Of a stretch of DNA of 64,000 nt, positions 33,590-44,765 are shown one piece after another. The stretch's first letter is position 1; each line of letters starts with the position of its first letter. The position numbers and the translations under genes were made by a program. The DNA is from Cristatella mucedo (lineage: Eukaryota; Bryozoa; Phylactolaemata; Cristatellidae), in NCBI GenBank assembly GCA_009760855.2, contig WPIO01000037.1:852501-916500 (forward strand). Direction: 5' to 3'. Under the pieces are notes generated by a model. The model was not told the origin of the DNA, searched no databases, and saw only the letters and a list, made by a program, of their open reading frames with translations.

Positions 33590-34050
33590 GAGTTAATTTC
33601 GAGAAAATACTTAGAATATTGATCTAAAAATTGAATGGTTGTTTATGGTGCCATTCAAAAGACATGCATATTAGAAATGGGATCTTAAACTTTAACGATT
33701 TCCACTAAAAAGAAAAGCATTAAAAATCGATTAGTCAAACCATATTTAACCCGAAAGTAAACCAGAAGCAACATATCTAAAAGTGCCAAGTTTATCAATC
33801 CCTGCACCATATGCGACTTGTTTCCCAATTCATTGAGCCTTTCTAGATTGAGGTACATGTGTGAAGCTTGTTTCGCTGTATGCTTGTGAAATTTTAAAAG
33901 CTTCATTTGCAGTGTAGCTTCGTACCATGTAAATTTAATAACTCTGCAAATACTAGACGGATCAATGCACAATTTTTCAAGTATGAGTTCACCTCTACCT
34001 TTAAATCACTGCATTAGTTCATTATTTATCTCTGTTGGATAGGTTTTTTC
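33590..34050 (-). repeat. Repeat E copy 3 (half element)
   Basis: Reverse-complement match to 14.07-14.5 kb and 26.56-26.93 kb: GAGAAAATACTTAGAATATT at 33,601, GAGGTACATGTGTGAAGC at 33,851, GTGTAGCTTCGTACC at 33,913 and GTTGGATAGGTTTTTTC near 34,035. Confidence 0.68.
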
Positions 34051-35285
34051 TATACATGGCATCCAAAATCCATTTAACTTTATCATGGGCATAGCGGTGA
34101 CGTACTGAAATATGGTTACACAAGCAGCTGACTTCCGTGTCTGCTAGTTCGTTTCCAATACACACGTATCGGATACTTTTGAATACCTGAATTAGGGTGA
34201 CGCATCGGGATATGTGATGCGTCCGGAACTCACTAAACTAAAATTGCTACTTCTCAAAAAATCTTAAGCACAGTTCCCACACGGCCTAACTCAGCCGGTC
34301 TGCCGTGCGTGACCACCAATATCGCTTGACCATATCGCTTGACGCGGTTGCATTGCATCCGCTTCTGTTTGCGCATTTCTATTTTCTCTGAGAATGCATG
34401 GCAACAGTCAATCTCTGCGACTTTCAAATTATAATCTGCTCTACAATCTGACATCTTGGCCGACTGAGCATGCGTAGCAAGCATCTTTTAGCGGTAAATA
34501 AAGGCAAGGAGAAAGGGTTGATTTGTTGTGCATGCGTAATTACCGAAATCATTTTGGATCCGTACATCTACGTAGGCTTTAAAGGATCGGAGAGGGAGAA
34601 GGTATAATTAATCCCAAGCAGGAAAATAAAGTAACCTGCATAATAGGCAATGATGGCACGCAGAATATTACAACGCATTGTGACTCACTAAGCTCATTCG
34701 CTTATAAATTAATATTATTTCGCACCTTAATTTCAATGGAGAAAGGATAAGTCTTCATTTTTATGAACGAAAAAATGCAATCTCCTTGATAATTAGGAAA
34801 CGCGATCTTATAAAACACGTCATTTTGACTAGTTTTTTCTAGAATTGTTTGCTTTTGACGCAAATAGATTTCAGGTAAAACCCACGAAAACATTTTCCAT
34901 CCCTGACTTTGCATCATAGAAACCCTAGTGTGTGATTTATCTGAGCCAGCACGCAGAGATGATCGGGCCGTCTGCACTGGCGATAGTAAGATTTGTGACC
35001 ATCGTGATAATTCCATTACGACACGAATAGTGAACACCTATTTTTGGCCAGCGCAGTCGGAGTGACTGGCGACTTCAAGACGAATTGGAGTGCCTGCCGA
35101 GCCTAGATCAACTAGCAGCGACCGAGTCAGAGTGCAGCAACGATATTTCATGGACCTTAGCCAATTAAAATTATATTATGATACCGTAAAGTACCACCAG
35201 AGTAAAGTAAAGTATCTCCAAGCTAAATAGTTTCCGACCCTTTCCTAAGCGGCGCCAGGATGAGAACGAAAAGTGTCTGGGTGCT
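34051..35285. other. Unassigned
   Basis: The minus strand is open for 111 codons at 34,702-35,037 (ends FSIEIKVRNNINL) with no recognisable domain. CAACAGTCAATCTCTGCGAC at 34,399 resembles 22,889 (ACAGTCAATTTCTGCGAC). Confidence 0.35.
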
Positions 35286-35442
35286 CAGTGGCGGAGCCAG
35301 GGGGGCAATTGTCCTCCCCGTAGACAGAGGGAAGTACCTATATCCTGGGGAAATTTTCCCCAGCCTTGGGGAGGGCAAGGGTTCCTTGCCCTCCCCGGCC
35401 TTGAACCCTTGCGCCAACCTGAAAATCCTGGCTCCTCTCATG
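35286..35442. mobile_element. hAT-like MITE, 157 bp
   Basis: The left end CAGTGGCGGAGCCAGG and the complement of the right end (CATGAGAGGAGCCAGG) agree at 12 of 16. Flanking TGGGTGCT (35,278-35,285) and TGAGTGCT (35,443-35,450) agree at 7 of 8, as for an 8-bp hAT target duplication. Two internal hairpins: CTGGGGAA/TTCCCCAG (35,345-35,363) and GGGGAGGGCAAGG/CCTTGCCCTCCCC (35,368-35,396). No transposase. Confidence 0.65.
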
Positions 35443-35639
35443 TGAGTGCTCTAATTGCCAGAATTAAAGTTTCGTAGCGCTGACGGAAAAATTTGGCAGA
35501 GAGAGCAAGCAACATGGCTACGCGGGTCAATAGTCATCCGGTGAGATTTTTCAAGAATATCTTTAAAGAGCCTAGACGGAGATTTTCCCTCTTTTGGTGC
35601 TAGAAAAACGTCTTATTATTATTATTCCTATTTGTATCT

Positions 35640-36058
35640 ATTTTCGTCATCCCGGGGTTACCCAGAGATCCGTGCGATGGGCTCACATCCGTTCACAGCC
35701 TATGCTCTGCCTCTTTCCGATGTGATTGCCTGGAACGATCTTCTAGGCTTTCATTTCCATGCAGGCTACACTCGGCTGCGCTTCGAGTCCTCCTCGTGGC
35801 CTGACATATTTAACCCGAAGTCTCTTAACTTCCTTGCGCAGCTTGAGATTCCTTCATTCTCTCTGACACACACTCTCTCTAGCTGTATGGCGAGACAAAA
35901 GTAGCAGCTATTGGCAAACTTGTCCCTCCGAAACGGCCAGCAAATCCCCTGTCGCTTCTGCGTGGAACCTGGCTGCCCCATTCTAAAATGACCCGTCGCT
36001 AAATGAACACATCGGCTTCGCAGTTAAGTCTATACTTATTTTCCAACACGTAGCCTTA
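35640..36058 (+). mobile_element. Degraded LINE RT fragment
   Basis: The + frame reads FTAYALPLSDVIAWNDLLGF then HFHAGYTRLRFE, the counterpart of LGFHFYADDTQL with YADD lost. FAVKS at the end parallels the STVKSAYFQL block of LINE-A. It has strongly diverged. Confidence 0.65.
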
Positions 36059-36578
36059 CGAAAGGCGGGCATGCGTAGACAAGTGTACCAGTGTACCATA
36101 TGCTATGCAGTTGTGTTTTAAGACATCCTCTTAGACTTTCGTAGCTCTTTCTTCGCCAGTCTGGCGACCTGGGTCCAGCGTGACGCTCTGAACCATGCGC
36201 AAAGTGGACTGAGTGAGCGTTTTTCAAGACGACGAATCGTGCGTAATTCGGAAGAAATCTGCCGAAAGTTACTCAATCAAGGTCTCGTTTATTTTGCGCC
36301 AGCGTACAGATTTGCCTTCGACGAAAAAACCAAGAAAAGGCCTTGAGACTTTGGCTTACTGTCGCTGACCGAAATTCAAGGCATTTCTGTCTGCAAAAAG
36401 CAAGATCTGGTGTCGGCATTCTACATCCTTGTATAGATCGCTCAGAGTCAGCCAATATCTTCAAGCGTGTAGTAGGCGAACACTGTCGCGAAACGTTACG
36501 TCTGTTTCAACAGAAAAAGGTCATCCAAAAAATTCCAGAAGAAACAGCGTTTCCGATAATTTTGTGGACTCATCATAG
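36059..36578. other. Unassigned
   Basis: No supported gene. The + frame from 36,343 runs into the CT repeat. Confidence 0.4.
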
Positions 36579-36750
<172 letters not shown>

Positions 36751-37004
36751 TAAGCAATCCGAGTATCCATGCAACATCGCAAATGGTGAGGCCTGGGCGA
36801 GTCTTTACATATTGTATGCATGTGCAGATATCAAGTGCATTTCGTGAATTACATCTGCATTTATGGATATCTTTCATTTCTCTTGGTGTGCATCCAACGT
36901 ACATACTTCATGTATGCGCATGTATCAATCGACGTATAGCCATAGCAACTTTTCAGCTTGTAATAGGATAATGCCCGTTGAGGTTTCTCAGGGGATTCAT
37001 TTAA

Positions 37005-37005
37005 G

Positions 37006-37039
<34 letters not shown>

Positions 37040-37059
37040 TATATATATATATATATAAT

Positions 37060-37106
<47 letters not shown>
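37005..37106. repeat. Compound microsatellite (TA)n(GA)n(TA)n(GT)n
   Basis: Four dinucleotide blocks in series: TA 37,005-37,020, AG 37,021-37,040, TA 37,040-37,066, GT 37,067-37,106. Confidence 0.96.
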
Positions 37107-37107
<1 letters not shown>

Positions 37108-37199
37108 TTGTGAGTGCGTGAGTGATTATGTTCTTTATAACCTGGTCTATCTGAGAGGTCGAGCGTACTTTACAGCTCAATAATATGAACTAGTGATCT

Positions 37200-37620
37200 T
37201 TACAGCTATCCCCACATACCCAAAGCCTGGAACTCTCCACCAACTGAAATCGTGACTCGATGATATTTAAAGCGAAGTTTAAAAGTCTACTCGTTCATCG
37301 CGGCATTGGCTCCGTCCTTGTGAATTGTTTATTGTTTGCTTGCACGTGCTGAAATAGAGCATGCTGCTGCTAAAGTTAAAGTTAGCTCATGGAATAGCCT
37401 CATTACATAGCGGCAGAAGAACTTTACCAGTTATCACCGACGCTTGCAGTGGGAAATAAAAGATGGTGCCCATTGCGTGACTCGAACACACGGCCTGGTA
37501 GTAAAGAGAGAGCACCTCACCCCTCCCTGGGCTGAAACCCACAATTCCTTTTCAACACATGTCAAGTGCCTCGAAAGAGGTTGAGTCCTCTTAATGGCGC
37601 TATACGAATTTTTTTATTAT
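37200..37620 (+). mobile_element. Degraded LINE 3' end with a nested SINE-1
   Basis: Reads YPHTQSLELSTN and FKAKFKSLLVHRGIGSVL (C-terminal LINE ORF). It is interrupted by a minus SINE-1 at 37,388-37,527 and then resumes with GTGCCTCGAAAGAGGTTGAG, TCCTCTTAATGGCGC and TTTTTATTATCG. The tail is similar to that of SINE-2. Confidence 0.65.
37388..37527 (-). mobile_element. SINE-1 copy, degraded
   Basis: AATAGCCTCATTACATAGCG, ACGCTTGCAGTGGGAAATAA and TGCGTGACTCGAACACACGG (box B complement) in SINE-1 order. Confidence 0.7.
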
Positions 37621-37842
37621 CGTCGACCCATATAATTTTGAAAGTACGTAAGCTCTGTAAAAAAAAAGTAAGAACAGTAAGACACTGAACAGAACGTCAA
37701 TAGGGCTAGGTCAATGGGGCGGGCTCAAAAGCTAGGTCTACGGACACGGAAGGCCAACCTTCTAAGGCGAATTTAGAGCTTAACGCGATTTTCACGAGCG
37801 TAGGCTAGCTGTTATTATAATCAACAACTGCGGGGGGGGGTG

Positions 37843-37953
37843 GCGGCTTCAGGTGGCTGTCACCCGCTTGCAATGGGCAGCGAAGAATTGCTTGCAACAG
37901 GGCTCGAATCAACGACCTGAGCTGTGCAGTGCGAGCATTTTTCCGATGAACCA
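37843..37953 (-). mobile_element. SINE-1 copy, degraded
   Basis: CACCCGCTTGCAATGGGCAG and CAGGGCTCGAATCAACGACC correspond to the SINE-1 body and box B. Confidence 0.55.
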
Positions 37954-38499
37954 AGACCTGACTGCACTAGCAAACGCGACTGCGGCATGGCCGACGCTGC
38001 TTGCAATTGAGCGCGTGAGGTTCTCCAGTTCGGAGCAGCCGCTCCAACCAGCGCCGGTGTGGAGCGTCAATGGCTCCGAAGATAACCACATGCCCATGCG
38101 CAGCGACGTTCCAACTTCAAATCCTAGATTTTTCTCGCGAGCCTTGAATTTTTCAAAAGTCAACCTTTTTTGTGCGCCTTTAGCTGAGCGACAAGGAGAC
38201 AGTGTCAATCCTCGGCCTGCTCTGCCGCATCGTCAGGCGTCTCGGTGAGTTCGGCACGCGAAGCAGCGGCGGCCGCTGCTGCAATTTCCCCTGCAGCCCC
38301 CTATTGTCGAACGTGTCCCGCTAGGCTACGGCACCGCTGAGCAACGCAGAGTCTACGTCGCGGATTATTTGGCCAGCCTCGTTGTAGCAGCACGTGACTC
38401 GTGTAACTTCTACAGCTGACCCTTGACAAAAGTCGCTCGAGAAGGCTTAACGGCGAACTTTGTGTTCCTATGCGTGCTAAAATTTTGCACGTCATTGTA

Positions 38500-38580
38500 A
38501 TCAGCCGACGAGCCTCTTTTGAAGCACGTATAAAATGCCTGGAAATACTATATTTAATTCTCTTGCGGCCCTATATATGC
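38500..38580 (+). mobile_element. LINE-like 3' tail fragment
   Basis: CTCTTTTGAAGCACGTATAA, AATGCCTGGAAATACTA and TTCTCTTGCGGCCCTATAT follow the LINE tail pattern. Confidence 0.45.
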
Positions 38581-39262
38581 GCGAGTTTCGTTACTATTCG
38601 TTTATTTATGCTATAGGTTAGTTACTCGTATATAATTTGCCGAGTAGATCCACTGTGGTGTTACTCGGAATGCAAACCGCAGTAGTCCGGCGATCGGTGC
38701 GCTTTACTTTGGTCGTCCGATCGCTGCACACTCTCAACGCTTTTGGAGATCTACCTGCAGTGGCGACGCTGCCGCCACCCGTCCATAGCCGCTCACGCTT
38801 GAGCGTAGCCGGAACACCTTTTCCCTTACACCTTTACCGTAGCACCTTTGCTCTGACGGAAGCGTTCAAAGTGTTGGCCCCAGCAGCATCGAGCAGCATC
38901 ACGCTGCCGCCCCTGCTGCCGCCGCCGCATCAATTACGGCATACGCTCAGGGGCTCTAAGGCTCGGCGCTAAAGTCCCGTTGGCCGCCGGGCTCACTGAA
39001 GTCACGGAACACCTTTCTTGAGTTCAACGGGTGACTTTCAGCGACAATCTGGAAGAAAAAAGTGTCGTCGCCTCTCCTAGCTGCGGCGGCGTCACTCTTA
39101 GTGGTGGCATTTCGTTGCCTGGGCAGCCACGGCGACTAGTAGTGCTAGTAGTGGCTCTCTCACTATTAGCGGCGACTGTTGTGACAGAGGTTGCCGCGGC
39201 ACTCGGTAGCGCCTCCGAGCCGCCGCCGCCGCCTCGCGCTCTCTCTGAGCTCTCTGGCCGGG
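38581..39262. other. Unassigned, GC-rich
   Basis: GC-rich with CCGCCG-type runs. The 228-codon + frame 39,031-39,717 mostly traverses repeat D and is not treated as a gene. Confidence 0.4.
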
Positions 39263-39645
39263 CTGTTGTTTGGTCGCACAGTAGAGAACCAGCCGATGCC
39301 CAACACCGACAGTTTATTCCCAACACACGGAGCCCTAGAGCGCACGGCTCCCCTCAGCCCCTACTCTCACGCGACTCCCCTCCCCTGGTCGACTCCGATG
39401 ACTCATCGACCACAACGGTGCACCGGCCGACCCTGATGGTGAATCCACCATCTGGCCACCAGCTGGTCCATGCCGCATCAAAGGCGGACCACAGCAGTGC
39501 ACTGGCCGACCCTGACGGTGAATCCACCATCTGGCCACCAGCTGGTTACCGGCCTGTGTCCATACCACATCACAGGCGGACCACAGCTGTGCACCGGCCC
39601 CTCTCGGTGGTGTTTCTAACAGCTCACCAGTGGCTTATCAGACAT
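39263..39645 (-). repeat. Repeat D copy 2 (LTR-like)
   Basis: Minus orientation: TGTCTGATAAG... start near 39,640, AATAAACTGTCGGTGTTGGG near 39,310, and an end near CGACCAAACAAC. Internally a ~87-base unit (GCACYGGCCGACCCTGAYGG ... GGCCACCAGCTGGT) is tandemly duplicated (39,418-39,500 and 39,504-39,597). No flanking protein-coding retroelement is visible, so if it is an LTR it is solo. Confidence 0.6.
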
Positions 39646-41086
39646 ACAATACATACATACGAACTACACGGGCCACGACTGCTGCCGCCTCGTCGACGTC
39701 GAGGTGGCGTTCGCTGATGACTCACGGCGCTTTACTTTGCAGCCTTCGTTCAGGACTGCCACGTGATCCCGGCCGGCGTGCCTATTCTAAGCTGCACGGA
39801 TAAAGAGTTAAGAGCGTGCTGGCTCGAATAAGGCATCGGAAATCACGCGGCGAGCGAGCGAGCGAGCTTGCGTTCGCTTTCGGGCAACGGTTCGCAAGCA
39901 AGCGAGCTAGTGAGACGTCGGCGCCGGGCTCTGTTTGCAGAGGGCAGCGCTTCGACCTCGCCGTCAATCAGCGAGTCGGCCTCAGAAATACGATTCTTAT
40001 GAGCTTCTACTCTCGACGTGAGTGATCAGGCTCCCGCAGCGGCTGCACGCACAACTTCCTCGACGCTACCCCGGCAGCCCAGAGTGAACGCTTCCGCCGA
40101 CGGCAAATGAGTTGCAGCCGCACAGCGCCGACGAAAGTGCCGACTCGCACACACTAGTGGCAGCCTCGATGCAGTTGCGAAATTGCAAGCGAACACACCC
40201 GTCGGGGCGCAGCCAGGAGTTTGCTGCGAGGGCAGAGTGTTTTTAGTAGGAGGCCCGCCCACTCTGACACGTGCAGCCCGACTGAAATGGAGGTGCAGCC
40301 CGGAAGCTCTGCTCTGTAAGCCCCCGAGCAAAAGGAAAAACAAACAGCGCATGTCCGTAGTGTACAAATCGTGGTAGACTCGCAGATTTTACATGCCGAG
40401 GTCCTGATTTAGAACGCGACCGTTAGTTAGTCACGTCATTGTATTATGTCAGCCCTCTTAGGAGTAGCTCCACGTGACTCTCACGCTACGGTCACGCTGT
40501 TCAGATCCTTCAGTGACTACGGTTCGCCAGGGCACCTTCGGTAATTCGGATCAAGGGTGTCCTAGGACTTTGTCTCGACTTCTGAAAAGTAAATCTTCTC
40601 GCGTGCGGTTGAAATCCCAAAAAAAATGTATGCTCGCGCGAAATTTAGTAGACAAGTTCGTGCGGCGTTCACTTCACTGCCCACTGTCGAGATTTCTGAA
40701 AAGAACGAGTATACCTGAATTGGCATTAGTAAGCTAGATTGTATGCCACAATAACAAGAGATGAAAATGTATGCAAACTTTTTATAATCAATGCAGTTTT
40801 AGGTAGATATTTTCAGGTCATGCGGCCTTTCGTCCAAGAGGTTCCTTAGGCGCTTTTAGAATCTTTAGTTCATCCGTTAACTGTTGGTATGGAAAGCAGC
40901 AATCTTATTATCGTTCACAGATACAGCTAGAACGACTGCCGCAGCTTCAGATGCATGGTTTGCTGCAAGTGTGGCGTGGCCTTGACTCGAAACTAAGAAT
41001 TGCATGGATTTCAGCCCGATCTTTCTAACTATGTCTCCACCCAATGCAATGCACGCCTTTGGTGCTAGCGACCGCCTTTTTTGCAG
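39646..41086. other. Unassigned, upstream of the polymerase exon
   Basis: Catalytic-domain exons of the nucleotidyltransferase gene could lie here or beyond, but no GS...DxD motif was found. A GAGCGAGC tandem is at 39,850-39,868. Confidence 0.4.
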
Positions 41087-41219
41087 TCGACGATAGGGTG
41101 TCCAAACTGGTAATCTTCGCGAAGCTGTGGCTAAAAGCTAATAAAATCAATCAACCGTTGGAAGGAACTCTAGGAAGCTATGGACTGACGTGCATGGTGA
41201 TCAACTATTTACAGAGCAA
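41087..41219 (+). CDS. Non-canonical poly(A)/U polymerase, exon encoding the central helical domain
   Basis: Acceptor CGCCTTTTTTGCAG|TC, donor AGCAA|GTACAG. The exon enters in phase 1 and leaves in phase 2. It encodes DDRVSKLVIFAKLWLKANK followed by LEGTLGSYGLTCMVINYLQS. In the TUTase/GLD-2/MTPAP/TUT1 family this is the central (nucleotidyltransferase-associated) domain just after the catalytic palm: LDxRVRxLVxxxRxWA and the hallmark SYxLTLMVIxFLQ. These enzymes add A or U to RNA 3' ends in the cytoplasm, nucleus or mitochondrion. Which subtype this is cannot be fixed without the missing catalytic exons. A LINE-B copy starts about 80 bases into the following intron. Confidence 0.82.
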
Positions 41220-41297
41220 GTACAGAGAATGGTGCTGCGCGCGAGCTGCGTTTCGCAAGGGACACTGCTCATTCTCCATACCGCGCCACACGGCCAA

Positions 41298-42860
41298 TGT
41301 ATGTATGTATGTACGTATCGCTGTCTGTAACTCTACACAGCCACAAAACCGTTACGCAAAAGAGTTTTCTATTGCTCACACAGAGCCTAGGCGGCTTTTG
41401 GTTCGCGATCGGTAGCCAACAGACTTCATCTCAAGAAACTACGAGAACGTGATAAGCATAGCTGAATTTGGAGGACAGTTGACGTAGTGAGCAGCATGAA
41501 AGTAGTAGCTAAAGACAGCTGGACAGGATTGCCATGGTCGGCAGCAGAGTAGATGCTGTTGCATAGGAATTGTGGAACATAGTTCCACGATCTAGGACCT
41601 GCAGAGCAGTCACTTGTGCCGCCAACGGTTTTTAAGCAGATGAATGGAACAGTTAATTTATTGTCCACGGAGGGCCTGAGGTAATGAGGAGGCTGAAACA
41701 GGTACAGCAGTTCAGCTACGTAAGAAGGAGCAAAATCGTGGCGGGCTTGTGGGTCAGTGTAAGAACTTTTCGGTATTGTTGATCAATCGGGAGCCTCAGA
41801 AGCTCCTTCGGCAAGGAAGACAAATGGTCACACCTCTGAAACTTTTTAACTAGCCTTGCAGCCAAATTCGTCACCAGTTTGCAGTGGCCTCTTGGCTTTA
41901 CGGTAGCCCAGCCAAAAGAGAACTGCAGTAATCTAGCCGATACAGGATCAGGTATATATTTAAATTTTTTGCCAGCTACCTCGATAGACAGTTCCTAATC
42001 ATAGATAGGGATCGGACATGACGGCTAGTTCCGCTTCATCGTCATTAAGTTTAAGGAAATTTGATGACATCGAGGATCAAATATTTGCAAGGCAAGCATT
42101 CAGTTTATCAGTCGCTGATATAGATTCCGAAGGTTTGAAGGACAAACACGGTGGATTATCGTCAGCATAGAAGTGATAGCAGAAGGGCCCGAATCACTTT
42201 GTCCAGAGGTACAGAAAAAATTGAGAACAACAAAGGGCCGTGGACTTACCCTTGTGGGACTCAACATGTACATGTTCTTAGCGACAATATTTCAAGAATT
42301 CTTTGCCAAAAAGGAAGAAGGGAAACTGGCCGATAGTTTGCTAGGACATCTGAATATAATCCAGGCTTTTTAAGTATCGGTCGAACGATGGACAATTTGA
42401 GTGACTTTGGTACAACCCCGTTATCCAGAGAAGCATTAAAAAATCTCAGTTATGGCTGAACTAGGTTTGTCTGCCAGTGAAGACCACTGAGAGAATGGTA
42501 CAGAGTCTTCAGAAGACTACTTTATTTTGCAAGGCTTTACTAAGATAGACATATAGCATACAAAAACTTCGGATTATCTTTCAACGAAGTTCGCAGGTGC
42601 GACTCAATAATTTCTTTAGTCGGAGGGGGCTTTGTGGATTCACGAATATGAGCACCTTTTTAGGTGAAGCGGGCCGAAAACTTGTCGGCTGATGAGCCGT
42701 CAATATCTGAGAAAGGAGACCCTTTGAGTTGGCTGGCAAATCAAATTGTTCACCGTCTTATTAATCTTTTTGGGTTCGACTGGCAGGACTTCGGTTTTCG
42801 AGTAAAAAGAAAAGAAAGACGTCCCTCCCGGCTTTCCCAAACTTCCACGTGTAGACTCGT
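41298..42860 (-). mobile_element. LINE-B copy, nearly full RT, in the polymerase intron
   Basis: Minus strand. ATGTATGTATGTATG tail and TCGCTGTCTGTAACTC at 41,298-41,331, C-terminal ORF at 41,426-41,668, RT palm remnants at 42,100-42,430 (the complement reads LNACLANI, FYADDN-like and a VPQG-like block in shifted frames), ANYRPVSLLPFLAKN near 42,310-42,380, and linker sequence to about 42,860. Many frameshifts. Its orientation is opposite to the host gene. Confidence 0.82.
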
Positions 42861-43434
42861 TGGACTTTTTTGAAATCGTCTAGATCGTCATCAGACCCAG
42901 ACACCTCTTAAGGTGGAGTTCAAGCCTGAGCCTAACATGGCGAACTTTTGGAAATTTTTTGGATTATTGGGCGGAATCTCCACGACCCTGTACACGGGCA
43001 GAATGTGCGGCAGCATGCTAGTCAAGAGCACTCCTAAGTTTCGCGTTCACTGATGCAGTGAACGCGAAACGAGGCTGAGTTGGCTGATCAAGGAGACCTG
43101 CAGCCCAAAATAATTAAAGGGCGCTGAAATTCTATAAGTGCGGATAAGGAAGTCCGAACACCAAAGAACGAACGGCAGAGCCACACCGTGGATAGGCATT
43201 GCCTGCGCGTCGACATTGATCCGCTATGCTTCCTATGATATCCATAACCAGCGAAGACAGTGAATGAGCCTGTGGAGTTATTCTAGCGAAATCTTGTGAC
43301 TCTAGAAATTAGGTCGCCGCCAGCGTTCAAACCTGGGATCTTAGACTATAGATTTTGAGCTAATAGTTATAGAGTAAATCGAGTGACACCGCGATGACGC
43401 TTAAAAAGAATGTAGCTTTTTCTTCATTCCTTTC
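42861..43434. other. Unassigned intronic DNA
   Basis: Only the hairpin at 43,038-43,070 stands out. Confidence 0.4.
43038..43070. repeat. Perfect 15-bp stem hairpin
   Basis: GTTTCGCGTTCACTG (43038-43052) is exactly complementary to 43056-43070 with loop ATG. It lies in the intron of the polymerase gene. Confidence 0.92.
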
Positions 43435-43530
43435 AGCCCATGTAAAATAATTTAGTGGAAGTGATTTAGTTCTGTCAGTGCACTAAACGAATTTATTATC
43501 ATCTTTATCATTACTTTTATCTTTTTTATT
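43435..43530 (+). mobile_element. LINE-like 3' tail
   Basis: GTGATTTAGTTCTGTCAGTG, CACTAAACGAATTTATT and ATCATCTTTATCATTA: the LINE tail layout with an imperfect T/A-rich repeat end. Confidence 0.5.
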
Positions 43531-43681
43531 ACCTACTGTAATGGCTGGAATGCAGTGTGAAATTCTCGATTCGGTCCTTGATGTCAGGTGCCGACACCCA
43601 AAATGGCGTCGTCTCTTTGTAGTTCTCAAAAATCCTCTCCTTCCAGCGGCTCAGGGACTTTCCGACGTAAGTGTCGCACGC
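43529..43681 (-). pseudogene. GIY-YIG-like fragment (possible Penelope-like element)
   Basis: A 50-codon minus frame between stops reads ACDTYVGKSLSRWKERIFEN and later SAPDIKDRIENFTLHSSHYS. CxxYVGKS followed by R...R resembles the second half of a GIY-YIG nuclease, the domain at the end of Penelope-like retroelements. Only this block is recognisable. No PLE reverse transcriptase was seen nearby. It could equally be a small host exon. Confidence 0.3.
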
Positions 43682-44100
43682 CTACGTTAACTCTACCGGC
43701 TGCAGCAGTATGATTCTGCCATGATCGGAGAGGTTTAGCTGCGTGCATGCCACATACCGCTCTTACGAAAATAAGAAAGAGTTTTTGATGTGCATAGTCG
43801 AAGCAGCACTAACCCACTGAAGATTATAGTTACTTAACGAGCATTCAAAGTGATATCATGTAGCCCATGACCAAAAAAATGTTATTAAATAGGCCGATTT
43901 TGAGAGTCAAAATGGACCACCATTAAGCTATACAACAAGAAAAAAACGTCTAGCCTGAAAGCAAGCATCAGCGATTGATCTGTGGATAGCAAGGTAGGTG
44001 ATGATGGAAAGCTTGCACAGAGCTTAGATAGAAGTTTCAGACACTGGTTCTAGAAACGCTGACCAGCTGAAGCGGGAAGCTGAAACAGCGGAAAAGTGGA
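43682..44100. other. Unassigned intronic DNA
   Basis: No signal was recognised. Confidence 0.4.
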
Positions 44101-44310
44101 GAGAAAGAGAGCGAGGGAGCAACTGAGGAAGGCGGGAGAAAGAGGGAGGAAGAAAGGAGAGAAAGAGAGAGAGAGAGAGAGAGATGGGAGAGGCAGAGAG
44201 AGAGAATGAGAAGCAGAAATAATGAGAGGCAGGGATATGAGAGAATGAATGAATGAAGGAGAGAAAGAGATACAGAGAGAGGGGGAGAGAGAGAGAGTGA
44301 GAGATAGAGA
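44101..44310. repeat. Purine-rich (GA/GAAA)n tract
   Basis: About 200 bases almost exclusively A and G on the + strand, with GAGA runs at 44,164-44,185 and 44,280-44,308. Long homopurine strands can form triplexes. The Ser/Leu-rich minus frames here are artefacts. Confidence 0.9.
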
Positions 44311-44765
44311 GGAAAGGCTGTGCACAAAATAAACGGACGGTATGTCGAATATGGAGGAGGATCACAAAACAGCGGGCCTTTTAAATCGGTTGCCATACTG
44401 GAAACAACGGGGACTCCTCGAGCTGCTGCAACCAATCATCGTGCTCAATCAGTTGCTCGATAAGATCATGACATGTCTGAGTAAATCTTCAGTCTCTGCT
44501 TACTGGAGAGCCGTCAGTACAGGCCTGTGGCCAGAATTCTTCCGTGAATTGGCTAAACCTTAACCTTGAGAAAGCGTAGCCGAGTGAAACCAAAAATGTG
44601 ACGTCAATCAAGGTATTTCATCGACCTGCTACGTGAAAAGTCGAGAACGGTCCTGCCGTCCAAATGTGCTGCTCAATATCAGAAGGCTTGTAGCTTTGTG
44701 ATGCCTAAGGAACTAATAATCGCTACTTACTCGTAGTGCTTAAATTATTTACAGTCATTTTAGTC
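44311..44765. other. Unassigned intronic DNA
   Basis: The + frame 44,342-44,563 (MSNMEEDHKTAGLLNRLPYW) has no recognised family. It may be chance. Confidence 0.35.

Noticed and set aside
39031-39717. 228-codon + frame
   Set aside because: Most of it reads through repeat D and its tandem unit. The composition follows GC content and no domain is visible.
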